NCBI GenBank assembly: GCA_012839295.1
Contig: DUNO01000064.1
Location: 1 to 42,717, forward strand
Length of the DNA stretch: 42,717 nucleotides
Source of the DNA: Clostridiales bacterium
Lineage (GTDB): Bacteria > Bacillota > Clostridia > Lachnospirales > Lachnospiraceae
Direction: 5' to 3'
Positions 17,507 to 25,408 of this stretch are shown in pieces (positions within the stretch are counted from its first letter, which is position 1; the number at the start of each line of letters is the position of its first letter). The translations under genes and the position numbers were made by a program. The notes under the pieces were generated by a model that was not told the origin of the DNA, made no database searches, and was given only the letters and a program-made list of their open reading frames with translations.

Positions 17507-18280
17507 TTATTTTTGTAACAATGTTATTCTATCCTTATACTGCTCTATCAGCTCCAAATTGTGCTCCATACCATTCGGTACATTCGCGCTGATAAATACC
17601 GGCGGTGTTTCCCCTTCTTCTAAATATAAATTTTCAATCATTAATACGATTCTTTGGGCAATAAACAAACTACTAAAAGTTGATCCTCCTGCAGTTGTCT
17701 GGTTATTGACAGGTACTGTTAACATTCCGTCGCCAAAAGGCACATGATTATCTATAACAACATCGCTGACCTGATATAGCTTTTTCTTGCTTTCGTGTCT
17801 GGACTCCAGCTCTTTCGACGACTCAACTGAGGTAATTGCTACCACCGTCAGGCCTTTCCTTTTTGCAAAAAGTGCCGCTTCAATTCCTACTACATTAATT
17901 CCACTATTGGAGGAAATAATAATCGTATCCCCCTCCTTGAGATTTTCTTTTTCGAGGATTTCTTCCGCCTTGCCACGAACCCTCTCATTCCTTGTACTCT
18001 GAAGGGCTCCTTTATGTACCATTAGTGATTCATCAAGAATAGGATTAATTGGTACCAGACCGCCTGCTCGGTAAAACATCTCCTCTGCAATCATATGGGA
18101 ATGCCCGCTTGAAAAAACATGTAACAGGCCTCCATTTTTAATCGATTGATAGGCGGAGCTTGCTGCCAGCTCCATCGCTTTCTGTTCTTTTTCCTCTACA
18201 CAGCTTAACAAATCACATATCTTCCCTAAATATTCATTATCATTAATTTTTTTCATATCAAAATCATTAATTTTTTTCAT
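17507..18280 (-). CDS. SIS domain phosphosugar-binding protein (copy 1)
   Basis: A 257-residue SIS-domain protein. Recognisable parts are HVFSSGHSHMIAEEMFYRAGG near the N-terminus, IISSNSGIN for the phosphate loop, and VAITSVESSKELESRH, which resembles GmhA/YckD-like and MurNAc-6-P etherase-type SIS proteins. The ATG at 18280 has GGAG six bases upstream; another ATG at 18292 precedes that site. The first codons are duplicated (see 18241-18288). It is the first enzyme gene after the ABC binding-protein gene, separated from it by a palindromic spacer. It probably works on the phosphosugar made by the kinase encoded next. Confidence 0.82.
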   Translation of the reverse strand: MKKINDFDMKKINDNEYLGKICDLLSCVEEKEQKAMELAASSAYQSIKNGGLLHVFSSGHSHMIAEEMFYRAGGLVPINPILDESLMVHKGALQSTRNERVRGKAEEILEKENLKEGDTIIISSNSGINVVGIEAALFAKRKGLTVVAITSVESSKELESRHESKKKLYQVSDVVIDNHVPFGDGMLTVPVNNQTTAGGSTFSSLFIAQRIVLMIENLYLEEGETPPVFISANVPNGMEHNLELIEQYKDRITLLQK

Positions 18281-18288
18281 ATCAAACT
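18241..18288 (-). repeat. 24-bp tandem duplication at the SIS start codon
   Basis: The segment 18241-18264 is repeated at 18265-18288 with the last two bases differing. In the minus-strand frame it encodes FDMKKIND twice, so the start region ATG is duplicated. Only the outer ATG (18280) keeps the GGAG site; the inner one lacks it. Confidence 0.9.
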
Positions 18289-18301
18289 CCATATCTTAAT
18301 T

Positions 18302-18340
18302 TATATAGTTGTTGCAGATTTCATTTGCAACAACTATATA
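18302..18340. repeat. 15-bp perfect hairpin just upstream of the SIS gene
   Basis: Arms 18302-18316 and 18326-18340 pair exactly around nine bases. On the minus strand it ends about 21 bases before the SIS start codon. On the plus strand it is followed by TTTT. It may be an operator, an attenuation structure or an mRNA processing signal. Confidence 0.75.
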
Positions 18341-18384
18341 TTTTATTTTGCTTCAAGCGTCAAAAGTCTTTCTATACCTATCGC

Positions 18385-18505
18385 GGTGAATGCGAGCGCA
18401 TATATCTGCATTTGGAGCAGACCGGGCCTCGTATGATTGCCTGTACTTGGTAATCATACGATGTTAAAGGCAAGCCAAATGCAGATATATGCGCTCGCAT
18501 TCACC
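18385..18505. repeat. 121-bp element with perfect 31-bp inverted repeats
   Basis: The arm 18385-18415 is exactly complementary to 18475-18505. The 59-base centre contains a second, nested hairpin (about 18430-18460, 11 of 12 pairs). Shorter complementary pieces (AGCGTCA/TGACGCT) lie further out. The whole 18293-18610 gap is made of this element, the 15-bp hairpin and no supported gene. It may be a MITE-like insertion or an intra-operon mRNA structure between the binding-protein and enzyme genes. Confidence 0.85.
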
Positions 18506-18610
18506 TCACAGCCTAAATCTTACCCATCTGACGCTCAAATCATTTTCTTGATCCAAGGACACAGTTCTATTGGTTACGCCTCATATTCCTTTGAACTTGA
18601 TGACTACGGA

Positions 18611-19954
18611 TTATTGTGTATTTAGTAATGATTTTGATTGTTCATCAATGGTATTAGCAAAAGCCTCAGGGGTATATTCTCCTGCCCACAGGTATTCACA
18701 CTCTTTTGCAAACATTGTCTGAAAAGGTGCAGCATTAACATGGGTAGGATATGGAACAGCGGTTTCCAACGCCTGAACAAAATACTTATTATAAGAAGCC
18801 GTATTTAAAAACTCTGATGTATCTACATCCTTAGAAGCAGGAAGTCCCATATTCGTATCTAATGCTATCTGCTGGCCATCTTTGCCGGATAAAAATTCTA
18901 CCACTCTCCAGGATAACTCTGGATTTTTTGCTTGAGTAGGGATAACCCATGTATTTACAAATGATGATGTCTGGCTTACTCCATCCACATAAGGAATAGG
19001 TAATGCTGTAAATTCTACACCGTTATTTTTCAGATTGCCAGCCTGGGATAATCCGCCGATTTGCATAGCAACCTTATTTGCCATAAATGCTGCCATTTCA
19101 TGATCTCCAAACTGTTTTGCCTCAACCCCTGTAGGACATACCTTATAGGTATTGTATAAATCATACATAAATTTTACAGCTTTCTGTGTCTTAGGATCCG
19201 TTGAGAATACACTGGTGCTTCCGTCTTCCGAATACATTTTTCCTCCGAAGGCAGCTATGAGAGCATAAGTCTGATCGGGATAGTTAGACCAATAATAACC
19301 CCATTGCTTATCTGCCCCGGTTCCCTTTGTTAATTGCTGGGAAACTTCCAGGAACTCTTCAATGGTCCATGTATCAGCAGGGATATTAATGCCTGCATCA
19401 GCAAACATCTTCGTATTTATGTACATAACCTTAGGGGTAACATCACGGGCTGCAGCATACATAGTACCATTTATGGTCGTAGCTTCTTTTACAACATCAT
19501 ACAGGGAATCAACGTATTCCTGGGGAGCTAAATCATTTAAAGGCATTATCATATTTGCTCCGGCATAACGGGGAACCTGATCCATGGCAAGCATCATTAC
19601 GTCAGGAACCTCTCCAGCTGCTAATTTAGTTATCATAGCATCCGCATAACCGCTAGGAATAGTTACCCATTCGATATTAATATCCGGATTATCTGCTTCG
19701 AATTTTTTCTCCATCTCCTGAAGTCCTATGCTTGTAGTAATATCCCACCACATGTAAACCTTCAACGTCTCTTTTTCTTTTGTATCAGCAGCCTCAACGT
19801 TAGAAGTGTCTGCGTCAGCAGTATCTTCTGTTCCTTTGTTTTCCTCTACAGTTTTAGTTTCAGTAGAGCCCTTTCCTGAAGAACAAGCAGTAAACCCAAA
19901 TGCAAGTAACAGTACAAGTAAAAGTGCCAGTAATTTTTGATGATTTTTTTTCAT
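18611..19954 (-). CDS. carbohydrate ABC transporter substrate-binding lipoprotein
   Basis: A 447-residue family 1 extracellular solute-binding protein (MalE/UgpB-like). The signal peptide ends with the lipobox FTAC, C24, followed by a Ser/Thr/Glu-rich linker to about residue 60, then LKVYMWWDITTS. It would capture an oligosaccharide or glycoside outside the cell. The ATG at 19954 has GGGAGG eight bases upstream; the frame stays open 14 codons further but without support. It follows the two permease genes with a 110-base gap carrying an imperfect hairpin. No ATPase is encoded here, so a shared MsmK-type ATPase elsewhere is expected. Confidence 0.92.
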   Translation of the reverse strand: MKKNHQKLLALLLVLLLAFGFTACSSGKGSTETKTVEENKGTEDTADADTSNVEAADTKEKETLKVYMWWDITTSIGLQEMEKKFEADNPDINIEWVTIPSGYADAMITKLAAGEVPDVMMLAMDQVPRYAGANMIMPLNDLAPQEYVDSLYDVVKEATTINGTMYAAARDVTPKVMYINTKMFADAGINIPADTWTIEEFLEVSQQLTKGTGADKQWGYYWSNYPDQTYALIAAFGGKMYSEDGSTSVFSTDPKTQKAVKFMYDLYNTYKVCPTGVEAKQFGDHEMAAFMANKVAMQIGGLSQAGNLKNNGVEFTALPIPYVDGVSQTSSFVNTWVIPTQAKNPELSWRVVEFLSGKDGQQIALDTNMGLPASKDVDTSEFLNTASYNKYFVQALETAVPYPTHVNAAPFQTMFAKECEYLWAGEYTPEAFANTIDEQSKSLLNTQ

Positions 19955-20010
19955 CACTATTTCCTCCCTTTTTGATTTTTGATTCCTTTCATGCATAAGG
20001 AATCTATATA

Positions 20011-20047
20011 TAAAGAAATCTTGTTTTTATAAAACAATATTCTTTAT
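20011..20047. repeat. imperfect hairpin between permease and binding-protein genes
   Basis: TAAAGAA...TTGTTTT pairs with AAAACAA...TTCTTTA around TAT, with one bulge. It lies in the only sizeable gap of the transporter genes and could adjust the binding protein's mRNA level. Confidence 0.45.
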
Positions 20048-20064
20048 GTCACTACTTTCATTGA

Positions 20065-20931
20065 TCAGGTTCCACCAAAGCCTGAACTTAAATTTGACTG
20101 CAAAAAATACTTTTGGAATATCAGGTATACAATTACAATCGGTATAATGCTTAGTGATGATCCCGCCAATAATACTGCCCAGTTTGGCTCCCATTCCTTA
20201 AGATATTTCAAACCAACCGTAATAGGTAATCTATCATAGTCTGAGATTACTAACATAGGGAATAAAAACTGGTTCCATACGGATCTGAAGCTTAAGATTG
20301 CTGTTGTTGCAATTGCGGGTTTTGAATTCGGCATAATTATTTGAATAAAAACCCGAAATCTTGAACAACCATCAATTACCGCTGCATTTTCCAAATCTTT
20401 TGGAATGGTCAGAAAATATTGTCTAAAAAAGAAAATATTAAATGAGTTTGCTGCAGTAAATACACTGGTTAAAAATAATGCCCAGTAAGAATTTATAAGT
20501 TTTAATTCAATAATAGTTTTATAGTTAGGTATCGTTGTTACATGGCTTGGTACCATCATAACCGCTATAAATAAAATGAAAATAATATTTCTTCCTTTAA
20601 AATCCAGTCTGGCCAATGCATAGGCAGTAAAGGATGAGACAATAATCATGCCGATCGGAATAACAACCGATAAAAATATGGAATTAAACAGCATTTTACC
20701 AAAAGGTAATATTTCAAATAATCTGTTAAAATTCTCCATCGTCGGATTTTGTGGTAAAAAATTAAGAGGACTACCTACATATAGCTCACTTACCGGCTTG
20801 AAGGATGATAAGGCGGACCATAGGAATGGATAAACCATAATAATACTCAGTAATATCATTAAAATGTGGTATAGCAAATTAGCACTTTTTTTTCTCCGGT
20901 TCATACCCATTCTATTTCCATTTCTTTTCAT
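20065..20931 (-). CDS. carbohydrate ABC transporter permease, MalG type
   Basis: A 288-residue inner-membrane permease of the binding-protein-dependent CUT1 class with six predicted membrane spans. The EAA loop reads DLENAAVIDGCSRFRVFIQ, and the protein ends with FLQSNLSSGFGGT, close to the usual MalG-type ending. The ATG at 20931 lies two bases after the stop of the partner permease and uses the AGGAGGT formed by that gene's last codons, which is why I prefer it to the ATG at 20952. Confidence 0.92.
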   Translation of the reverse strand: MKRNGNRMGMNRRKKSANLLYHILMILLSIIMVYPFLWSALSSFKPVSELYVGSPLNFLPQNPTMENFNRLFEILPFGKMLFNSIFLSVVIPIGMIIVSSFTAYALARLDFKGRNIIFILFIAVMMVPSHVTTIPNYKTIIELKLINSYWALFLTSVFTAANSFNIFFFRQYFLTIPKDLENAAVIDGCSRFRVFIQIIMPNSKPAIATTAILSFRSVWNQFLFPMLVISDYDRLPITVGLKYLKEWEPNWAVLLAGSSLSIIPIVIVYLIFQKYFLQSNLSSGFGGT

Positions 20932-20932
20932 G

Positions 20933-21838
20933 CTATTCACCTCCTCTTTCATTACGGAATTTATATTGTATCAGGGTAATAACAAATATTATGATAAAGA
21001 ATATCCATGCCAGTGCGGAGGCATAGCCCATCCTATATTCAATAAAGGATTTTTCATAAATATAATACATCATTGTACTGGTTGAACCCAATGGCCCACC
21101 CGAGGTCATAATAAATACGCTTTCAAACATATTAAAGGCCTCGATAACCAGCATAATTACTACAGCGAAGGTAGTATTTGCCAGCATGGGTATGGTAATA
21201 CTGAAAAAGCTTTGTACTTTGTTTGCTCCATCAATCTCTGCAGCTTCATACAGACTATCCGGTATCGTTTGCAGACCGGTAAGGAACATTATCATATAAT
21301 AACCGCACATTTGCCATACACGCATGATTACTAATGCCGGTTTTGCCCAGGATGGATCATTTAACCAGGCAGGTCCTTCCAAACCGAATATCGCAAACAA
21401 ATTGTTAACCAGACCCATATCCGGGTTTAATATCCACATCCAAACCATACTAACGGCTACCGTTGATGTGATTGATGGCAAAAACAATATTACCCTGTAA
21501 ATTTTGCTGCTGAAGCCTTTTGATTTTTTATTAACCAATACTGCCAATAATAGCGAAAGTGCTAATACGATTGGAACTAAGGTTATAACAAAAAACAATG
21601 TATTTCCCATATATCTGAAAAAATATTTATCACTCGTAAAAATATTAATAAAGTTTTTCAGACCCACAAACTTAGGATCCGTGAGCAGATCCCAATCGGT
21701 TAAAGAATAATATAAAGACCGGATGATTGCACCAAAAGTAAATATGGAAAATCCGATCAGCGCAGGTAACACAAAAAACCAACCCAGTAGCGCTTCATTT
21801 GCTTTTAGACTTAATTTCTTTCTTTTTGTTCTAATCAA
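20933..21838 (-). CDS. carbohydrate ABC transporter permease, MalF type
   Basis: A 301-residue CUT1-class permease with six spans and the EAA loop SLYEAAEIDGANKVQSFFSI. It begins with a TTG at 21838, seven bases after GGAGG. Its final codons (GGAGGT) form the ribosome binding site of the following permease, an arrangement of translational coupling. The gene is about 55 bases after glycerate kinase, so it may be transcribed with it. Confidence 0.92.
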   Translation of the reverse strand: MIRTKRKKLSLKANEALLGWFFVLPALIGFSIFTFGAIIRSLYYSLTDWDLLTDPKFVGLKNFINIFTSDKYFFRYMGNTLFFVITLVPIVLALSLLLAVLVNKKSKGFSSKIYRVILFLPSITSTVAVSMVWMWILNPDMGLVNNLFAIFGLEGPAWLNDPSWAKPALVIMRVWQMCGYYMIMFLTGLQTIPDSLYEAAEIDGANKVQSFFSITIPMLANTTFAVVIMLVIEAFNMFESVFIMTSGGPLGSTSTMMYYIYEKSFIEYRMGYASALAWIFFIIIFVITLIQYKFRNERGGE

Positions 21839-21892
21839 CGAAATACCTCCTCTATATACAACAATCTCCTTTTTGTTGATAACCCTGCTTAT

Positions 21893-23032
21893 TTATTTCA
21901 TCATCATTCCTATTTTTATTAAGCGGAAAGTACGTTCAGCAGCATCGTAAAGCAATTCTTCTGCACGCTCCATCGCTTCCTCCATATCCATCGCAGCATT
22001 GATTGTGGGAATAATAGAATCTATCCCATATTGGTAGATATCCAACGCACCTTTACCCATTCCTCCGACAATTGCTATCGCCGGTATTCCTTTTTCCTTA
22101 CATAAAAGTCCAATCCCTGCGACTACTTTCCCGGAAGCCGACTGCCAATCCAGCATTCCCTCTCCGGTCAGCACACAGCTTGCCCCTTCCAGAAATTCTT
22201 CAAAATGTAGCTTCTCTAATACGGTACCGATACCTGATTTTAACTTTGCATTAGCAAATACCATCAACGCAGCACCCAAACCTCCGGCAGCTCCTGCTCC
22301 TGGTACATTTGCTATATCAATATGGAATTTTTCTTTTATCACGTTAGCATAATTTTTTATACCTGCTTCCAAAAAATCCAATTCTTCTTTATTAGCACCC
22401 TTCTGGGGACCATACACATATGTAGCGCCATCTTGGCCGATCAGTGGATTCGTGACATCGCACATCACAGTAAAATTCGCATTATTAATTAGGGGGGTTA
22501 TTTCGGATATATCAATATCAACAATATCAATTAAGGATTTCCCTATCGGTTCGATTTCCTTCCCGTATTTATCCAGGAACTTGATACCGAGCGCCGACAT
22601 CGCCCCAATACCGCCATCGTTAGTTCCGCTTCCTCCAATCGCAATTGTAATATTCGTAAAACCGTTCTCTAATGCGTCCCTTATCATTTCTCCTGTTCCA
22701 TAAGTTGTTGTATAAAGCGGATTTCTCTTTTCCTTGGAAATTAATGTTATACCTGATGCAGATGCCATTTCAATGATTACAGATTCTTTATCTAAAACTC
22801 CATAAGTAGCTGATATCTCTTCACCCAATGTGTTTTTTACTCTTATTTGCTTATATTCTCCATTTAAGAAAGATACCAATGCATCTGTTGTTCCTTCTCC
22901 TCCATCTGCAATAGGAACACCAATTATCTCTATATCCGGAAAAACCCTGTAGGCTGCTTCTGTCAGTAACTCTATTACCCTTTTAGAAGATAGGCTGCCT
23001 TTAAAAGAATCCGGAGCAAAAATTAATTTCAT
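21893..23032 (-). CDS. glxK: glycerate kinase
   Basis: A 379-residue glycerate kinase of the GlxK/GarK family, making 2-phosphoglycerate (or 3-phosphoglycerate) from glycerate and ATP. Family landmarks are FAPDSFKGSLSS (residues 4-15), VPIADGGEGTTDAL and IGGSGTNDGGIGAMSALG. Length is normal. The ATG at 23032 has GGAGGAATT just upstream; the open frame continues 33 codons further but without support. It lies between the CdaR-type regulator, with which it is separated by a strong terminator, and the sugar permeases. That pairing fits control by a glycerate or sugar-diacid sensor. Confidence 0.92.
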   Translation of the reverse strand: MKLIFAPDSFKGSLSSKRVIELLTEAAYRVFPDIEIIGVPIADGGEGTTDALVSFLNGEYKQIRVKNTLGEEISATYGVLDKESVIIEMASASGITLISKEKRNPLYTTTYGTGEMIRDALENGFTNITIAIGGSGTNDGGIGAMSALGIKFLDKYGKEIEPIGKSLIDIVDIDISEITPLINNANFTVMCDVTNPLIGQDGATYVYGPQKGANKEELDFLEAGIKNYANVIKEKFHIDIANVPGAGAAGGLGAALMVFANAKLKSGIGTVLEKLHFEEFLEGASCVLTGEGMLDWQSASGKVVAGIGLLCKEKGIPAIAIVGGMGKGALDIYQYGIDSIIPTINAAMDMEEAMERAEELLYDAAERTFRLIKIGMMMK

Positions 23033-23096
23033 GGCAATTCCTCCTTGTGGATCTATTGTATCTTCTACCTGTTCCAAGATAAACATTCTAACAATC

Positions 23097-23143
23097 CAAA
23101 AAAGGGGTAGGCCATTGTATCCAGGATACAATGGCCTACCCCT
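23097..23143 (-). terminator. strong Rho-independent terminator after the CdaR gene
   Basis: On the minus strand a perfect 20-bp inverted repeat (23143-23124 with 23122-23103, one central base) is followed by TTTTTT. It starts 30 bases after the regulator stop and should insulate the glycerate kinase gene from it. An almost complete palindrome of this length may also form a cruciform or serve as an operator. Confidence 0.9.
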
Positions 23144-23172
23144 CTATATTATCTTTGCTGTTGTAATTTCTC

Positions 23173-24300
23173 TCATTTATTTTCCAGATAATAGTATAAA
23201 TTATTAAGAAATTCCCTGTCCTCCGATTTCTGCATGGGGTTGATATCCAGGTACTCTCTTATTTTATTAAACCGGAAAATCAAAGTGTTTTTATGTATAA
23301 ATAACTTTTTACTGCTTTCTACTAAATTATAATTGCTATTTTCCAATACTCCCACCGTTTCTTTTAATCCATCCTTAAAGTCCTGACTCATGGTTTCTTC
23401 AATTACATTAAATACATTATAAAGCTCCATTACAGGAATTAAAGATTTCATATAATCACCAATAGAATCATAAAAAAAGAATCCCAAATTATTAGAAACC
23501 AAATTTTTTCTAAGCCATTGGCAATGATGATATGCGATATGGTACCGTTCAAACTTTTTCTGGAAAGTTCCAATATATAATTTACATTTTATATTTTCCT
23601 CTCTTATAAAGTTTAAAAAGCCATTTAGGTATTCCCCAATCAAGTATTTATATTTACTGAATAGCTCTGTTTTTTCGATATTAAAATGTTTAAATATAAT
23701 AATCTGCTTTTCATCAGATACTGATGAAATATCTTGACTGCTATGGAACTCACTTTTCTTGATTACCGATAGTAATTGTTCCATATCCGCATTATATTCA
23801 GATTCTATTAAGATTGGAATGCGAATTAGATTTTCCCTATAACCAAGCTGCTTTGCTAATTCCGTTACTTTCTCCTTATCCATTTGTTCTCCATGGCGCA
23901 GATAATGCATTAATTGCTCCTTTGAATTTTTTCTTTGTAACATTTTTTCTTTATAGATTTCATATTCCAGCATTGTTTCAATAGACATCTTAATCATAAG
24001 GGCAATAGGCTTCACCTCAGCAGGTTCTCCTGTAATTCCTATAACGCCCACTTTTCTTTTATCATATCGGAAGGACATGTTAATACCGCTCTTAACTCCG
24101 ACAAAATTGTCATTATCCTCCACAACAATAATATCCTCTTCTCCATGAATGATACGATAAGCAATTTCATGAAAGGTTCCCACCCGTTCTTTATCTTTAC
24201 TAGCAATAATTTTTCCCTTCTCATTCATGATGTTGACATTATAGTTTGTATATTCTGTAACTTTCTCAATAAATCTTTCAGCAAAAATATTATCTAACAT
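23173..24300 (-). CDS. CdaR family sugar-diacid regulator
   Basis: A 376-residue regulator with an N-terminal sugar-diacid recognition domain (about 1-130; NIFAERFIEKVTEYTNYNVNIM) and a C-terminal PucR-type helix-turn-helix (about 315-370; SSKKLFIHKNTLIFRF). In E. coli, CdaR activates genes for glucarate, galactarate and glycerate use, including glycerate kinase, which agrees with the kinase gene directly downstream. The ATG at 24300 is used; it has a GGGGGG stretch some twelve bases upstream, a loose site. A TTG at 24324 in frame is less likely. Confidence 0.87.
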   Translation of the reverse strand: MLDNIFAERFIEKVTEYTNYNVNIMNEKGKIIASKDKERVGTFHEIAYRIIHGEEDIIVVEDNDNFVGVKSGINMSFRYDKRKVGVIGITGEPAEVKPIALMIKMSIETMLEYEIYKEKMLQRKNSKEQLMHYLRHGEQMDKEKVTELAKQLGYRENLIRIPILIESEYNADMEQLLSVIKKSEFHSSQDISSVSDEKQIIIFKHFNIEKTELFSKYKYLIGEYLNGFLNFIREENIKCKLYIGTFQKKFERYHIAYHHCQWLRKNLVSNNLGFFFYDSIGDYMKSLIPVMELYNVFNVIEETMSQDFKDGLKETVGVLENSNYNLVESSKKLFIHKNTLIFRFNKIREYLDINPMQKSEDREFLNNLYYYLENK

Positions 24301-24446
24301 ATTATTATCTATCCCCCCATTCAAATAAAATATTTTATCATAGTAATGGCTTTTTTATCAACGATTAGTATAACTTTACCATATTTTTATTTCCTTCAGT
24401 TTTGCTGCCCCAATGATTGCCAACGATGACGGAATTATTACGGGTA

Positions 24447-24480
24447 TCAAAAAACTCAGGGCACCTTTTCCCTGAGTTTT
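24447..24480. terminator. terminator after the corrinoid protein gene
   Basis: An 11-bp stem (24451-24461 with 24470-24480) is followed on the minus strand by TTTTTTGATACC. The left arm and flank (GGTATCAAAAAACTCAGGG) are identical to those of the terminator at 1883-1914. The gap 24301-24573 holds nothing else recognisable. Confidence 0.85.
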
Positions 24481-24573
24481 AAGCATTTTACTCCTATTAT
24501 GTATGATTTATTAAGAGCTAATGTATCGTTGTATTACTCCCCATCCGTATGCTTTTGCTGACCACTCAGTTTA

Positions 24574-25221
24574 TTAGCTTGCATTTTTCAACTGAATTGC
24601 CTTCTTTGCCGTCTCCGCTGCTGTTGCTGCATCCGGAGTGTAATAATCGGCTCCGATCTGATCGGAAAAGCTCTGGTTTACCGGCGCCCCGCCGACCATA
24701 ACAATATATTTGTCACGGACACCCTTTGCCTTCATGACCTCAATTACGTCCTGCATGCTTGGCATGGTGGTGGTTAAAAGTGCGGACATGCAGATGATGT
24801 CAGCTCCTATCTCCTCTGCCTTTTCAATAAATGTCTCTGCCGGGGCATCCACGCCGATATCATGTACCTCAAGCCCTGCGCCCTTTAGCATCATGGCAAC
24901 CAGGTTCTTGCCGATATCATGCAAATCGCCCTTTACAGTTCCAATGATGGCCTTTCCGACAGGCTTATTGCCAACCTCTACCAGCTTCGGTTCAAGGATC
25001 TCAAGTCCTGCATTCATTGCTCTTGCAGCCACTAACACCTCGGGTACAAATACCTCGTTATTTTTAAATTTCTCTCCAATGATCATCATACCGGAAAGCA
25101 GGCCCTCATTCAAAATTGCCTTCGGGTCATAGCCCTCATCAATTGCCTGCTGGACCAATACCTTGACATTTTTTGCCCTGCCCTTTTGTAAAAACTCTGA
25201 AATCTCTTCGATAACCGCCAT
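24574..25221 (-). CDS. corrinoid-binding methyltransferase protein (MtxC type)
   Basis: A 215-residue methyl-carrier protein with a B12-binding-2 helical cap (about 1-85) and a Rossmann B12-binding domain (about 88-212). The base-off motif DLHDIG is at 99-104, with H101 the axial cobalt ligand; SALLTTTM (146-153) and GGAPV (177-181) complete the cobalamin site. Such proteins accept a methyl group from a substrate-specific methyltransferase and pass it to a URO-D-type or pterin methyltransferase. CAGGAGGG precedes the ATG. It is divergent from the PocR-AraC regulator, with a URO-D methyltransferase (26895) beyond. No MtaB/MttB-type partner is seen. Confidence 0.93.
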   Translation of the reverse strand: MAVIEEISEFLQKGRAKNVKVLVQQAIDEGYDPKAILNEGLLSGMMIIGEKFKNNEVFVPEVLVAARAMNAGLEILEPKLVEVGNKPVGKAIIGTVKGDLHDIGKNLVAMMLKGAGLEVHDIGVDAPAETFIEKAEEIGADIICMSALLTTTMPSMQDVIEVMKAKGVRDKYIVMVGGAPVNQSFSDQIGADYYTPDAATAAETAKKAIQLKNAS

Positions 25222-25408
25222 AATAATACCCTCCTGAATCCTATTGATATTCTAAGACCTTGTCTTTTTATGATATTTGCTATGATACTTAAATTATAGT
25301 CCATTATATAAATCTTTTTTGTAATAATTTTAGAAACTATGTACTTTTTTTATATATTTGATGTTATAATAAGCTTAAACTGATTTTTTAGAAAGGAGAA
25401 TATGCCAT

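Noticed and set aside
18437-18625. 62-codon plus-strand frame in the palindromic spacer
   Set aside because: It is built from the inverted repeat itself and runs into the binding-protein gene in antisense; no ribosome binding site.
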